From positions 29,282,644 through 29,346,643 of the forward strand of contig CM055875.1 of assembly GCA_029582165.1 (NCBI GenBank): a DNA stretch of 64,000 bases. The letters are read 5' to 3'. How positions within the stretch are numbered: the first letter of the stretch is position 1; each line of letters starts with the position of its first letter. Origin of the DNA: Portulaca oleracea. Taxonomy: Eukaryota; Streptophyta; Magnoliopsida; Caryophyllales; Portulacaceae. Under the pieces are notes generated by a model, which was not told the origin of the DNA, searched no databases, and saw only the letters and a program-made list of their open reading frames with translations. Shown in pieces: positions 11,402-22,486 of the stretch. The position numbers were made by a program, and so were the translations under genes.

Positions 11402-12592
11402 CAATTAGTAATGGGTTATTGACCATGAAGGAAGACCCATAAGCATTATTGACACTTTGGTATTGCATGGACTGGGAAGTCCTTTTTTCATTAAAATGTA
11501 GGGACAGGGTTAGGTGATGTGGATGCATATGTGTTGGTTTTTTTTTGTTCAAATGTAAAAACCAGTTTGTTTTTTTTGTAAGATAAACATGGGTTTGTGA
11601 TGAGTGCCAAAAGAAGAAGAAGAAGAAGAAGAAGAAGAAGAAGAAGAAGAAGAAGAAGAAGAAGAAAGAAGAAGAAGAAAAAGAAAAAGAAAAAGAAAAA
11701 GAAAAAGAAGAATATGAAGATGATGATGATGATGATGATGATGGAGTTTTTACATAATGTAATGCACTGACAGATTGGAGTTGTGAATCATGTAAATGTT
11801 AGCAAATTTTCATTTTCATTATATGCAAAACAACAGTGTTTGTGCTTATTGTATTTTGCTGTGTTTCAAATCCTTCAATTCTGTTGTATGGATTTTGAGT
11901 TTTTGATGTCTCCTTGTTTCATGCCTGGACCGAAAGTAAGAAAGAACAAGTGAACCACATACTCAATGTGGATTATATGTTAAAAGGCAAATCCTTCAAT
12001 TCAATTGTATGGATTTTGAGTTTTTGAAGTCTTATTCTTCTTGGCTTCTTCTTCTTCTTCTTCTTCTTCTTCTTCTTCTTCTTCTTCTTCTTCTTCTTCT
12101 GGGTTGCTGCTTCTTCTTCTTCTCCAAACAATAAATGAATGCATAATGGTTCGTCATATATGTTGACCTTGGATAAAAATATAGTAAACCTAGGATAACA
12201 ATATAGTAAACCTTGTATAACAATATAGTAAACCTAAGATAACAATATAGTAAACCTAGGATATTAATATGCGTTGAATATTAATATGGTAATCTTTGTA
12301 AATTAATATGACAATCCCTGTATGACACAATACCTTCAATCCATAGAATAAAACACTTTAAAGGCATATTAATATCCTAGGTTTACTATATTGTTATCCT
12401 AGGTTTACTATATTGTTATCCTAGGTTTACTATATTGTTATCCAAAGTCAACATATATGACGAACCATTATGCATTCATTCATTGTTTGAAGAAGAAGAA
12501 GAAGAAGAAGAAGAAGAAGAAGAAGAAGAAGAAGAAGAAGAAGAAAGAAGAAAGAAGAAGAAAAAGAAAAAGAAGAATATGAAGATGAAGAA

Positions 12593-12632
<40 letters not shown>

Positions 12633-14023
12633 TTTTTACATAATGTAATGGACTGACAGATTGGAGTTGTGAATCATGTTAATGTTAGCAAATTTTCATT
12701 TTCATTATATGCAAAACAACAGTGTTTGTGCTTATTGTATTTTGCTGTGTTTCAAATCCTTCAATTCTGTTGTATGGATTTTGAGTTTTTGATGTCTCCT
12801 TGTTTCATGCCTGGACCGAAAGTAAGAAAGCACAAGTGAACCACATACTCAATGTGGATTATATGTTAAAAGGCAAATCCTTCAATTCAAATGTATGGAT
12901 TTTGGGTTTTTGATGTCTTATTCTTCTTGGCTTCTTCTTCTTCTTCTTCTTCTTCTTCTTCTTCTTCTTCTTCTTCTTCTTCTTCTAGGTTGCTGCTTCT
13001 TCTTCTTCTCCAAACAATAAATGAATGCATAATGGTTCATCATATATGTTGACCTTGGATAAAAATATAGTAAACCTAGGATAACAATGTAGTAAACCTT
13101 GTATAACAATATAGTAAACCTAAGATAACAATATAGTAAACCTAGGATATTAATATGCGTTGAATATTAATATGGTAATCTTTGTACATTAATATGACAA
13201 TCCCTGTATGACACAATACCTTCAATCCATAGAATAAAACACTTTAAAGGCATATTAATATCCTAGGTTTACTATATTGTTATCCAAGGTTTACTATATT
13301 GTTATCCTAGGTTTACTATATTGTTATCCAAAGTCAACATATATGACGAACCATTATGCATTCATTCATTGTTTGAAGAAGAAGAAGAAGAAGAAGAAGA
13401 AGAAGAAGAAGAAGAAGATATCAAAAACTCAAAATCCATACAACTGAATTGAAGGTTTTGCCTATAACATATAATCCACATTGAGTATGTGATTCACTTG
13501 TGCTTTCTTACTTTTGGTCCAGGCATGAAACAAGAAGACATCAAAAGCTCAAAATCCATACAACTGAATTGAAGGATTTGAAACACATCAAAATACAATA
13601 AGCACAAACACTGTTATAGTAACTAAAATGTCAAAATCCTCTTTGCATATAATGATAATGAAAAGTTGCTAACATTTACATGATTCACAACTCCAATCTG
13701 TCAGTGCATTACATTATGTAAAAACTCCATCATCATCATCTTCTTCTTCTTCTTCTTGTTCTTGTTCGATTTCTTCTTCTCCTTTCTTCTTCTTCTTCTT
13801 CTTCTTCTTCTTCTTCTTTTAGCACCCATCACAAACCCATGTTTATCTTACAAAAACCAAACGAATTTTTACATTTGAACCAAAAAACCAACACATATGC
13901 ATCCACGCCACCTAACCCGGTCTCTACATTTTAATGAAAAAAGGACTTCCTAGTCCATGCAATACCAAAGTGTCAATAATGCTTATGGGCCGTCCTTCAT
14001 GGTCAATAACCCATTAGTAATTG
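11402..14023. repeat. Complex foldback: nested palindromes, tandem ~886-bp duplication and GAA/TTC arrays
   Basis: Outer inverted arms run from 11402 inward to about 12033 and from 14023 inward to about 13419, starting with CAATTAGTAATGGG and its imperfect complement. Each arm carries a (GAA)n array, a (GAT)n array, and about 290 bp beginning GGAGTTTTTACATAATG. Between the arms, the GAT-flanking segment recurs directly at about 12627, giving a period of about 886 bp (compare 11741). Each unit ends with its own palindrome, in which tandem AACAATATAGTAAACCTAGG-like units face their complement around 12300 and 13190. No transposase frame and no clear target duplication were seen. Long Glu- or Arg-rich frames here are trinucleotide artefacts. 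Confidence 0.85.
11611..11740. repeat. (GAA)n/(GAT)n compound microsatellite
   Basis: A purine-only GAA array grades into AAAAAG and GAT units. Related arrays are at 12055-12123 (TTC), 12487-12627 (GAA/GAT), 12930-13012 (TTC), 13374-13419 (GAA) and 13730-13818 (TTC). Confidence 0.95.
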
Positions 14024-14144
14024 ACATAGGATATTACATTTGGGTCAGCTCTGTACTGTTTTAAAATTTTAAGGTATCAAATTTCATAAATTTTAAGCAA
14101 ATATGGTATATTGCATGGGCTCATTAATATTTATTTTGAAATCA

Positions 14145-14350
14145 ATAATTAGTTATTGTATTCAAGGGTAAAATAGTAAATTCAAGTGTGAATTTAAGCT
14201 ACAAAGCAAGTCTTTTGTTATTATATTGTATTCGAAGGCAAAATGATAAATTTGAGTGTGAACATAAACTACAAGGCAAACAATTTGTTATAATATATAG
14301 ATTATATTCAAGGGCAGAATAATAAATTCATATGTGAACACAAGCTAGCA
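14145..14350. repeat. Three imperfect ~72-bp tandem repeats
   Basis: Units beginning GTATTCAAGGGTAAAAT (about 14158), GTATTCGAAGGCAAAAT (about 14229) and ATATTCAAGGGCAGAAT (about 14303) each continue through GTGTGAA..AAGCTACAA/AGC. They have diverged by point changes, so the array is old. Confidence 0.7.
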
Positions 14351-14629
14351 GACATGCAAATAGTCAGGCCGCAAAACAACAAAAATGCAACTGCCACTTT
14401 TATTATACTAGGAAGTAATGCTCGTGTAAGGCACGAGCTAGTTGGCTTTGTTGTGACAAATCTTGTATCTTTAAATCCTAAGACAAATTTATGTATGTAT
14501 ATATGTGGTTGCCTTTGCCTGTGTATACAAAAGACAAAGGTACAACATATATGTGTATATGAGATGGTCTTTTTACAAGCTTGTACTCCCCATAACTACT
14601 GTCTAGTCCAAGACATTTTGCTGGTGTGA

Positions 14630-15760
14630 AGTTGAAGTATATCGGGGTCAGTCCCCTTTTGGTCCACCTATGGTCCCGACTCGCTTAAAGATACCCTTGC
14701 CTCTCCACGTTTCAAACCCGACCACATGATCCATGTAAAGGTGGATCCAGGTGCTTGGAGGGCCTTTCGAGTCATCATTGAAGGCAGTGTTCATTTCAAG
14801 GAAGACCCCGATACATAGGTCATGGTTTCGGATCATGGTTAGGATCCATCTCAGGTCTTCTAAGAGACCTCGAGATTCTTGGCATGAATAAAGAGGCGTA
14901 GTCAACCTCGACTCTCATTTAGGGCGCCAAACGAAGAAGAATCAAGCCAAGGGTACTTTGGTTTATCCAAGGGAGACCAATCTGAGGGAATTTGGGTCCA
15001 TTGGGCAACAATGGACGTTGTAATCATCCACCTCGCACAAGGGGTAGGGTTGGAAGGTCATACGAGGAAGCAAGGATCAAGAATCAACCTTAGGAGCTAG
15101 AAAAAGGCAAGCAACTACTCTTTCTATCATAACTCCTTCAATACAACTCCGATGAAGCTCAAATTTTAGGAGCTTAAATTAGACACAGAGTGCTTTCCAT
15201 AAATATATTATCGACCCAAAGCGAAGTTCGGATGAAGAAGTTATGTGAGTTTGAAGTCGGCAGAAAACTGCCCATAAGGGTCACACCCGTGACCCTCTAG
15301 ATCCCGCCCATGATCTTAATGGTCACAGCCGTAACTCTTCGCTGCAAATTTTTTTTGGCCTTTAAAGCCAGGTCATGCCCGTGACCTCTAGGGTCACGCC
15401 TGTGACCTTAAGTGTCATGCTCGTGACCTGTCTGGGTTTGAAAGTTCGCAACTTCTCTGTTTTTTTTCTCTTTTATTTTTCTTTTCCTTTTATCCCTTCC
15501 CTTATAAAAACATGTAAGGCCTCATTTTGGACACAGCACATTGATTAGACACTTAAACATAGAGAACTTAGCCTCAAAAACCTCTCTATTGAGAGTTTGT
15601 AATTGATGGGTGTTGGAAAACCTAATCAATGAAAAGTTAATCATTTGGATGAAATTGCTTGTGTGAGTCTCTTCCTTGTGAGTGAGTGTTTTTCAATAGC
15701 GTTGGATACAGGATGTCATTTCAAATGACATCAAGTAAGAAATTCTCATGCTTGCCAAGT
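14630..15760 (+). mobile_element. LTR-like retrotransposon fragment
   Basis: The region has the look of a Ty3/Gypsy LTR in plus orientation: direct and inverted copies of GGTCACGCCCGTGACC at 15270-15430, a TATA box in CCTTATAAAAACATG near 15500, and a downstream leader-like stretch around 15520-15700. A GGCGCCAAACGAAGAAGAATC motif at 14922 could be internal sequence. No capsid or polymerase motifs and no matching second LTR were found. Limits are approximate. Confidence 0.35.
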
Positions 15761-15806
15761 AAGAAATTCTCATGCTTAACATCCTAAGCAAACATATACC
15801 TACATA

Positions 15807-16101
15807 TAGGCCCTTCTTTTTTGCTGGGGGTAAAATGCTGAAATAGTATGGTATGATACGGTAAATTGTGGAAAATGTGGTCTGTCGTGGTACAATGTGG
15901 TAAATTGTGGTGAAATTTGTGGTAAGAATGAGTGGTGTGGTAAGTGATGAGAGAGAAAAATGAAAAGTAGAGAGAAAATTGAGATAGAAAATTATGGTTT
16001 TTTTGTTGTAAACTATGGTATGATATGGTAAGATACGGTAGTTTGTGGATAGTATGGTAAATTGCGGTAAGTGCGGTGTGATACCATGGAAAAGAACAGA
16101 G
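15807..16101. mobile_element. hAT-type MITE with GTTCTTTT ends
   Basis: It is flanked by the exact 8-bp duplication CCTACATA (15799-15806 and 16102-16109). Left end TAGGCCCTTCTTTT and the complement of AAAAGAACAGAG at the right are imperfect inverted repeats. Subterminal regions are full of GGTATGATACGGTA and GTGGTAAATTG words, which may be transposase-binding repeats. No coding capacity. Confidence 0.65.
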
Positions 16102-16653
16102 CCTACATAGTCTTCACAATTAAAAAAATTAATATAAATTCAAATATTATAGAGTATATATGCTATGATATAGTGCCTCTGTTCCATATTATTTGTCCTC
16201 TTTGAAAATTATGCAGCCAAATTAAAAAAAAACTTTAACCACAAACTTCTCAATATATTCTTTGATTGTTAAATGAAATTACTATCATCAGATTTGTAAC
16301 GTAAAAGAATATCCTAAAAATATAATATTACAATTGTGAAGAGCACCCGCAATAGTGAGTTTGAGTTTGGCTAATTGGATGATGTGGAATCTGTGGACCC
16401 CTACCAATAGAGTCAAAATTTATCCCTTTATTTAATGGTGAGCATGAGTTTGACTCATGTTGATTAAAAAAAGTAGGTGGGTCCTACTAAATAATATAAT
16501 TAATTTGGTTATATTGATAAAAAATGATGTGGATGAGGAGAGATAAAAAAAATATGATTAAAATATTAGTGTGTTAAACTCGCTTTCAAACTCGTCTCGC
16601 GAGACTGACGACAAGATTCTCGTGAGACGAGTCTTATTCTCACCACTGAAATG

Positions 16654-16938
16654 TGTTGGGACAGAGGGGTAGAAAACCAACTTGTAGTCAGTTGCAATCT
16701 CACGCACTCTTCAAACAGCTGAACTGAGGCTAATAAATAGCCTTTACAACTTAATAGAAAAATATAACAAAGCTGAAAATATGCAACTAACTAAGATATG
16801 CTATATTATTCCACTAATCAACTAAATGCCTAACTAAGAGGAATATCAAAACAACCAAATCTGAAACTGACAAAATACTATGCAACTAAGCTGAAATTTA
16901 GGAACTTATCCCACTGATTTTTGGAGCATAATTCAACA
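16654..16938 (-). repeat. 3' LTR of the Copia element
   Basis: 285 bp, bounded by target copy AAATG on the outside and the polypurine tract on the inside. On the minus strand it starts TGTTGAATTATGC and ends CTGTCCCAACA. A few substitutions separate it from the 5' LTR, so the insertion is not very recent. Confidence 0.95.
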
Positions 16939-16939
16939 C

Positions 16940-17630
16940 TCCCCCTTGCTTCAAAATTACACACTCTAAGCTTGAGTCTAAAGTAGTTGTACTTAGCCTG
17001 TGGGAGTGCCTTTGTGAGGACATCAATAACTTGTTCATTGATACCGCAAAACTTCAACACCACTTCTCCTTATGCTACAAGACTTCGATAAAATGGTAGT
17101 GACTAGCGAGTGTCAATATGCTTCGTTCTGCTACGATATGTCGGGTTCTTCGTCATTGCAATGGTAACCTTATTGTCACAAAATAAGATTGTTGGTTATT
17201 GTTGCCTACAACGAAGATCAGCTAATAGCCTCCTCAACCACACAGCTTGACATGTTGCCAAAGTTGCAACTATATATTCCGCTTCTGACGACAAAAGAGC
17301 TACTACATCTTGTTTCTTTGAACTCCAAGAGATTGCTCCAGAACCTAGGCTAAAAACTTGCCAGGATGTGCTCCTTCTGCCAACTATACAACCGGCCCAA
17401 TCACTGTCACTGTATCCAAACAGACTAAAGTCTGATTTACTTAAGTACGAAATTCCAAAGTCAACTGTTCCTACAATGAAACGCAACACCCTCTTCGTTG
17501 CTCCAAAATGTTGCCTGGTGGGATTGTGCTTGAACCTGGACAACGAACTCACAAAGAACATGATATCAGGACGAGTATGTGTCAAATAGTTCAGCCCACC
17601 AATCAGGGTTCTATAATAGCTTGGATCCAC
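16940..17630 (-). pseudogene. Copia RNase H domain (broken)
   Basis: The minus-strand frame from 17630 shows TRPDIMF, then SDWAGCIVGRRSTSW and SSKKQDVVALLSSEAEYI, all hallmarks of Copia RNase H, which degrades the RNA of the RNA-DNA hybrid. The final portion NEQVIDVLTKALPQAKY (17063 downward) lies in another frame, after a frameshift or stop between 17196 and 17063. The polyprotein ends close to the polypurine tract. Confidence 0.85.
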
Positions 17631-17676
17631 TGTCTCAGTACCATCTTTAATATAAGGTACAATTTGTCATTTGTAT

Positions 17677-18519
17677 TCATAGGAGTGGCAACCACTTTGC
17701 AATTCTGCTTCCCAAATCTACACAAAAGGTACTTGACGTATTTTCTTTGAGATAAAAAAAAAAAACTCTATCTTCAACTTGCTTCACTTCCAGCCCAAGG
17801 AAATATTGTAATAAACCCAAATCTGTCATTTCAAATTCCTTCTCCATACATTGTTTGAATTCAGCTATAACCACTTCAGAGGATCCCAAATAAATCATGT
17901 CATCAACATAAATGCACATAATGCAGAATTCACCATAATCATACCTTTTCATATACAAGGTTGGCTCATTTTCACTCCTTTCAAACCCATTTTGCAAAAT
18001 ATAAGAGTCAATTCTTTTATACCATAACCACGGTGCTTGTTTAAAGCTATACAAAGTCTTTTTGAGCCTATAAACCTTGTTCTCAATGCCCTTAACAACA
18101 AAGCCCTCAGGCTGTGACACATAAACTTCCTCCTCTAGCATGGCAATCAAAAATGCAGACTTTACATCTAATTGGTACATTGGCAACTTTAACACAATAG
18201 CAAGAGAGAGTAATGTTCTCACTATTTCAAGGCGAGCAACAGGTGAGAACATTTCATCAAAGTCAATACCTTGATGTTGTGCATATCCTTTAGTCACGAG
18301 CCTTGCTTTGTACTTTTGTATGGTTCCATCTGTATGATGTTTAAGTCTGAACACCCACTTCAGACTAATGGTAGATTTTTCTTCGAGTAAATCTACCAAC
18401 TCCCATGTTTGATTATGCTCAATCGACCTCATCTCCTCTATCATTGCATCTCGCCGTTCTATCACTTCAATTGCTTCTTCAAAACATGTGGCTCTGTCAC
18501 ATATAAAGCAAAAGAACAC
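17677..18519 (-). pseudogene. Copia reverse transcriptase domain
   Basis: The 280-residue frame contains KARLVTKGYAQ, the catalytic-region QLDVKSAFL, and the active-site YVDDM box, followed by the thumb-region motif DLGLLQYFLGLEV. In Copia the reverse transcriptase follows integrase. Here the open frame is lost at about 17750, within a ten-base run of A/T, by a frameshift before RNase H. The 5' part starts inside the linker after integrase. Confidence 0.92.
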
Positions 18520-18554
18520 GAACTATATAAATCAATAACATATTTAGGATTTGG

Positions 18555-19583
18555 CTATTTTTCTCTCAATGATCTTCTTGGTTGAATCATCATCTCCTCT
18601 TCATTTCTGGCCACTTCGACTCTATTCTGACTTGTGACAAAACCACCAGGTGAAGCTATAGGAGAACCAGGCACTGTTGAATCTGAATGCAAGTCAGACG
18701 ATGAAGCAGCGGACGTAATAGTATCAGATTTGTCAACAATTTGATATTCCACAAAAGTACCTCCTTTTTCACCCCAATTCCAACTTGCTGACTCATCAAA
18801 GATTACATCCCTGCTGATTAATACTTTGCCACTCACAGGATCATATAATTTGTAAGCTTTTGACTGGGTGCCATAGCCGAGAAAGATACATTTAGTAGAC
18901 TTATCATCCAACTTACCACGGAGTTGATAGTGCACCATAGCATATGCCACGCAGCCAAAAGCACGCAAGTGACTCACATTTGGCTTCCTACCCTTCCATG
19001 CTTCATATGTTGTTTTATTCAACACTCCCTTGGTTGGCGAAATATTTAGAATGTACATGGATGTGGCTACTGCTTCTGCCCAGAAAGTCTTTGGAAGACC
19101 TGCTGCATTCAACATGCCCCGAGCCATTTCAACCACCGTCCGATTTTTCCGCTCAGCAACTCCATTTTTGCTCTGATGTTCGAGGTGTTGTCAAGTCCCT
19201 GTGAATACCATTCTCCTCACAAAAAATATTAAATTCATTTGAGGTGAATTCACCACCTCTATCCGAACGAAGAGCTTTTATGGAAGTGCCACTCTGCTTC
19301 TCAACCAATGCCTTAAATTTCTTGAAAAAAAATCAAATGTCTCTGATTTATGTTTCAAGAAATAGACCCACGTCACCCAACTCATACGACTAAAATCATC
19401 AGTGAAGAGTAAAAAATACAAGCTTCCTCCTAATGACTCAGTTCTCATTGGCCCACACAAATCAGTATGCATTAACTCCAAACAGCGTGTAGCTCTCCAA
19501 GCTTTGCCTACAGGGAATGAAGGTCTGCACTGCTTTCCATAGACACATCCCTCACAAAACTGAAATGAATTAATCTTAGGCAA
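18555..19583 (-). pseudogene. Copia integrase domain (broken)
   Basis: The N-terminal part (19583 to 19278) has the zinc-binding pair in FCEGCVYGKQ and catalytic-core landmarks MHTDLCGPM and TDDFSRM. After a frame break near 19280-19140, NGVAERKNRT leads into KTFWAEAVATSMYILN and the GKLDDKSTKCIFLGYG block of the C-terminal domain. The order and spacing match Copia integrases, which insert the cDNA. Breaks mean no functional enzyme. Confidence 0.9.
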
Positions 19584-19652
19584 TCAAACCACCATATTTT
19601 TGTTGCCTAACCATTGCAACCCTTTGATATTTAGATGACCATATCTCAAATG

Positions 19653-20135
19653 TTACAAATCATCTACTCCACTCTTTTTAGTAATCAAAGCACAACTCCC
19701 TTCTTTTCCAGATACATCAAAGGGACATATTCTGTTTTTTGTCATTTGAACAGTAAAGAATTTGTGTCCCGACTTTTTATCGCGAATAATACAAGCACCA
19801 TCATCAAAGAAAGCATAAAAACCACACTCCAATAGTTTCCCAACACTTGAAAGATTATATGCAAGGCAAGGGACATATTGCACATCTTGAATAAATTTAA
19901 CACTACCATCAGAAGTATTGATAGCAACAGTACCTAGACCTTCAATTCTTATTGATGTACCATTTGAAATTTTCACTTCTAATTTCACCGACTCGTCAAG
20001 CTCTTTGAATAGCGCCCTTGTGCCGAACATGTGGTTAGAGCAACCACTATCCACAAACCAAATGTCAGCAGAAGTTGCCTGTGTGGAGCTTTGAGCCATG
20101 AATAAATAGTTATCATCAAGTGGCGTCTCAGTCAA
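19653..20135 (-). pseudogene. Copia aspartic protease and pre-integrase region
   Basis: The active-site motif appears as VDSGCSNHM, in place of the more usual LDSGATxHM. It is followed by LECGFYAFFDDGACII and the DVQYVPCLAYNLSSVGKL block. This domain would process the polyprotein. It is open for about 160 residues and then interrupted before the zinc-binding part of integrase. Confidence 0.88.
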
Positions 20136-20179
20136 GTTGGCAAGTTGCTGCTCATTCTTCTGCTTGGTCCAACAATCAG

Positions 20180-20986
20180 ATTCTTTGTGGCCAAATTTTC
20201 AATAACAGCACTGAACCGTGCTTCTTCCGCCAAACTGTCCTCGCCCTCATCCATGACCACGACCTCGACCACGACCACGACCATGGTAGCCTCATCTGTC
20301 TTGATTCTTCCATGCTGGATTTTCTTGCTTACTCCTGTTGAACTCTCCCTTCATTTGGAAAGCCTTTTCTTCCACCTTTTCGTAGGATCGGTTGATCCTG
20401 ACTTCATGGGCTAAAAGGGAACCCATTAACTCATCAAAGCTATATTGTGAAAGATCCTTGGATTCCTCAATGGCAGCAACAACGTGATCAAATTCTAGAG
20501 TTAAACTTCTTAACACCTTACTGACAACTGTTTGATTGTCGAGACTTTCACCATACGAGGTCATCTGACTAACAATGCCAGACACCCTGGAAAGGAATGC
20601 TTGCACAGATTCCTTTGCCTTCATTGCTAAAGTTTCGAATTCCCGTCTTAGAGTCTGCAATTTAACCGTAAGTACCTTCTTTTCACCCAAAATTCCTTTT
20701 TGAGCGTCTCCCAGGCTTCATGAGCATTTGTTGTTGCTTCAATTCGTGGAAAAATTTCATCATCCAATGCAGATTGGATGAGAAACAAAGCTTTTGCATC
20801 CTTCATTCGAGTCTCCTTCAGCTGTTGACTTGGTTGTGTTGGTGCCGGGTCCGGTTCCGTGTACCCAGTTTCCAACAAATCCCATAGTTCTTGGGACTTG
20901 AACCTAGTTTCCATTTTTATACTTCAAAGATGGTATTTTTCACCCTTGAAAATAGGCAATTGAGGTTGAGAGGAGTTTGCTGCCAT
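20180..20986 (-). pseudogene. Copia Gag with zinc knuckle (broken)
   Basis: The likely start is ATG at 20986 (MAANSSQPQLPIFKGEKYHL). A TGA at about 20928-20930 stands where Trp is expected, before METRFKSQELWDL. The frame continues as KETRMKDAKALFLIQSAL, shifts at about 20690, and goes on through the Gag core. The zinc knuckle near 20190-20220 reads QCCY, stop, KFGHKESDC, so the second zinc-binding Cys codon has become TGA. Gag forms the particle that packages element RNA. The lesions show that it cannot now do so. Confidence 0.88.
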
Positions 20987-21089
20987 GGCTTCTTCACGAT
21001 TGGATTTCAACTCACTGTATTTTTGTGTTTGGGTTTGGACAACTCTCTCTGTTTCCAACTTCACCCTTTTTCTTCTTTGCTTGATTACT

Positions 21090-21103
21090 CTGGCTCTGAT
21101 ACC
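21090..21103 (-). promoter_or_regulatory. tRNA-Met primer-binding site of the Copia element
   Basis: TGGTATCAGAGCC on the minus strand, a few bases inside the 5' LTR. It is complementary to the 3' end of initiator tRNA-Met and would prime minus-strand synthesis. The same motif recurs in the Cassandra element. Confidence 0.9.
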
Positions 21104-21248
21104 AAATTTGTTGGGACAGAGGAGTAGAAAACCAACTTGTAGTCAATGACAATCTCACGCACTCGTAAAACAGCTGAACTGAGGCTAATAAATAGCCTTT
21201 ACAACTTAACATAAAATCATAACAAAGCTGAAAATATGCAACTAACTA

Positions 21249-21599
21249 CGAAAAGATACTCGGAGGTACCCTAACATTTAGTGAAATGTTTTTCTGGTAC
21301 CCCAACTTTTCAAAACTAATTTTGAGGTACCCTTATTTTTTGGGTTAGTAATTATTTGGTGCTTTTTTTACTATTAATTTTATCAAGTGACCAAAATGCC
21401 CTTATTCTTCCTTAATTGAAGAAATATCCATGAAGAAGAAGAATGAGGGTATTTCGGTCACTTAATAAAATTAATGGCCGGAAAAGCACCAAATAATTAC
21501 TAACCCAAAAAGTAAGGGTACCTCAAAATTAGTTTTGAAAAATTGGGGTACCAAAAAATAGTTTCTCCAAATATTGGGGTACCTCCAAGTAATTTTTTG
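21249..21599. mobile_element. MULE-type foldback MITE in the Copia 5' LTR
   Basis: The 351-bp insertion has inverted arms of about 150 bp: left GGAGGTACCC..., right its complement. It is flanked by the exact 9-bp duplication AACTAACTA (21240-21248 and 21600-21608). A 9-bp duplication with long inverted ends is the signature of Mutator-like elements. It is absent from the 3' LTR at the equivalent site, which confirms that it arrived after the Copia. Arms pair around an AT-rich centre near 21425. Confidence 0.93.
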
Positions 21600-22209
21600 A
21601 ACTAACTAAGATATGTTATATTATTCCGCTAATCAACTAAATGCCTAACTAAGAGAAATATCAAAACAACCAAATCTGAAACTGACATAATATTAGGCAA
21701 CTAAGCTGAAATTTAGGAACTTATCCCATTGACTTTTGGAGCATCATTCAACAAAATGTCCTAATAAGATATTATATAAGAAATTATTAATCAAAGATTG
21801 ACATTGAAGTCTGAAGACAGTGACAGTCAATAAAAGGACCAATAATATGAAATGGAGGGAGTAAATTAATAATTTTGAGATTTTTATAGACATATTACTA
21901 ACTTCTAAATTTTATAATGATACAGTTTTCAAATATTTTATTTATTTATTACTAATAGTTTTTTTTTTTTGGCAACTTATTACTAATAGTTCAATCTTAT
22001 AAAATCAGCATCAAACATCGTTCCACACGCCACGGGATTGGCTAGTCACCTTGGAAAATAAATTTAAAAAAAGAAAGACAACTCGGCTAAGAAAACCCCA
22101 ATACGGCAATTTTTTATTTATTTATTTTTTTTTTTTTTGAGAAACCGATACGGCAATTAAGAACACATAAAAGGAGTGAGAGTTAGCTTAAGGAGCAAGT
22201 AGTCAAAGG

Positions 22210-22486
22210 GTGAGGAGGCCCAAAACCACGCTAAATGGCGGTCCACTAGAATTCATTCCCCGCACACCGCTTTCTCTCTCTCTTCTTCCGTCTTACGCTG
22301 GTGGTTGTAGGCCCCCCTCTGTTCACACCCCGGTCTCCATATATAAATATTCCCTCACTTTTCTTTGCTTTCAATTCAACCATTTCCAACAACATACCAT
22401 TCCTTTATTCCTCCAATCAAATTCATCCTCAAACAAGTTTCTTCTCATTCTTTTCGCTTTCTTTCAATTCATACCATTCTTTTGCT
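22210..22486 (+). promoter_or_regulatory. Promoter and 5' UTR of the REF/SRPP gene
   Basis: A strong TATA box, CATATATAAATATT, lies at about 22336-22349, roughly 140 bp before the start codon. The sequence after it is CT/TTC-rich, as in many plant leaders. The region upstream to 21864 is AT-rich with no gene. Confidence 0.6.

Larger units (their letters stand above)
16654..21753 (-). mobile_element. Complete but decayed Ty1/Copia retrotransposon
   Basis: Two LTRs begin TGTTGGGACAG and end TTCAACA on the plus strand: 16654-16938 (285 bp) and 21109-21753 (645 bp, or 285 bp once the 351-bp MITE and its 9-bp duplication are removed). The exact 5-bp target duplication AAATG flanks both ends. The primer-binding site TGGTATCAGAGCC (minus strand, about 21090-21103) is complementary to initiator tRNA-Met, and the polypurine tract AAGCAAGGGGGAG lies next to the 3' LTR. 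Domain order on the minus strand is Gag, protease, integrase, reverse transcriptase, RNase H, which is Copia. Frames carry several stops and shifts, so it is no longer autonomous. Confidence 0.96.
16171..21863. mobile_element. Stowaway-like MITE split by a Copia element
   Basis: The left end TAGTGCCTCTGTTCCATATT with ATTTGTCCTC matches the complement of the right end (TACTCCCTCCATTTCATATT), the classic CTCCCTCCGTTCC-type terminus of Tc1/mariner Stowaway MITEs with a TA target. About 480 bp lie left of the Copia and 110 bp right of it. The left part also contains GAGCACCCGCAATAGTGAG near 16340, the typical end of another MITE, so more than one insertion may be layered here. Confidence 0.5.

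Noticed and set aside
12435..12656. 73-residue frame with a long Glu/Lys/Met run
   Set aside because: It is a direct translation of GAA and GAT microsatellites. Similar Arg-rich frames at 12032-12223 and 12918-13109 are the opposite-strand version.
14648..14905. 85-residue frame on the minus strand
   Set aside because: No recognisable domain, lies in LTR-like DNA, and the opposite strand shows equally long partial frames.
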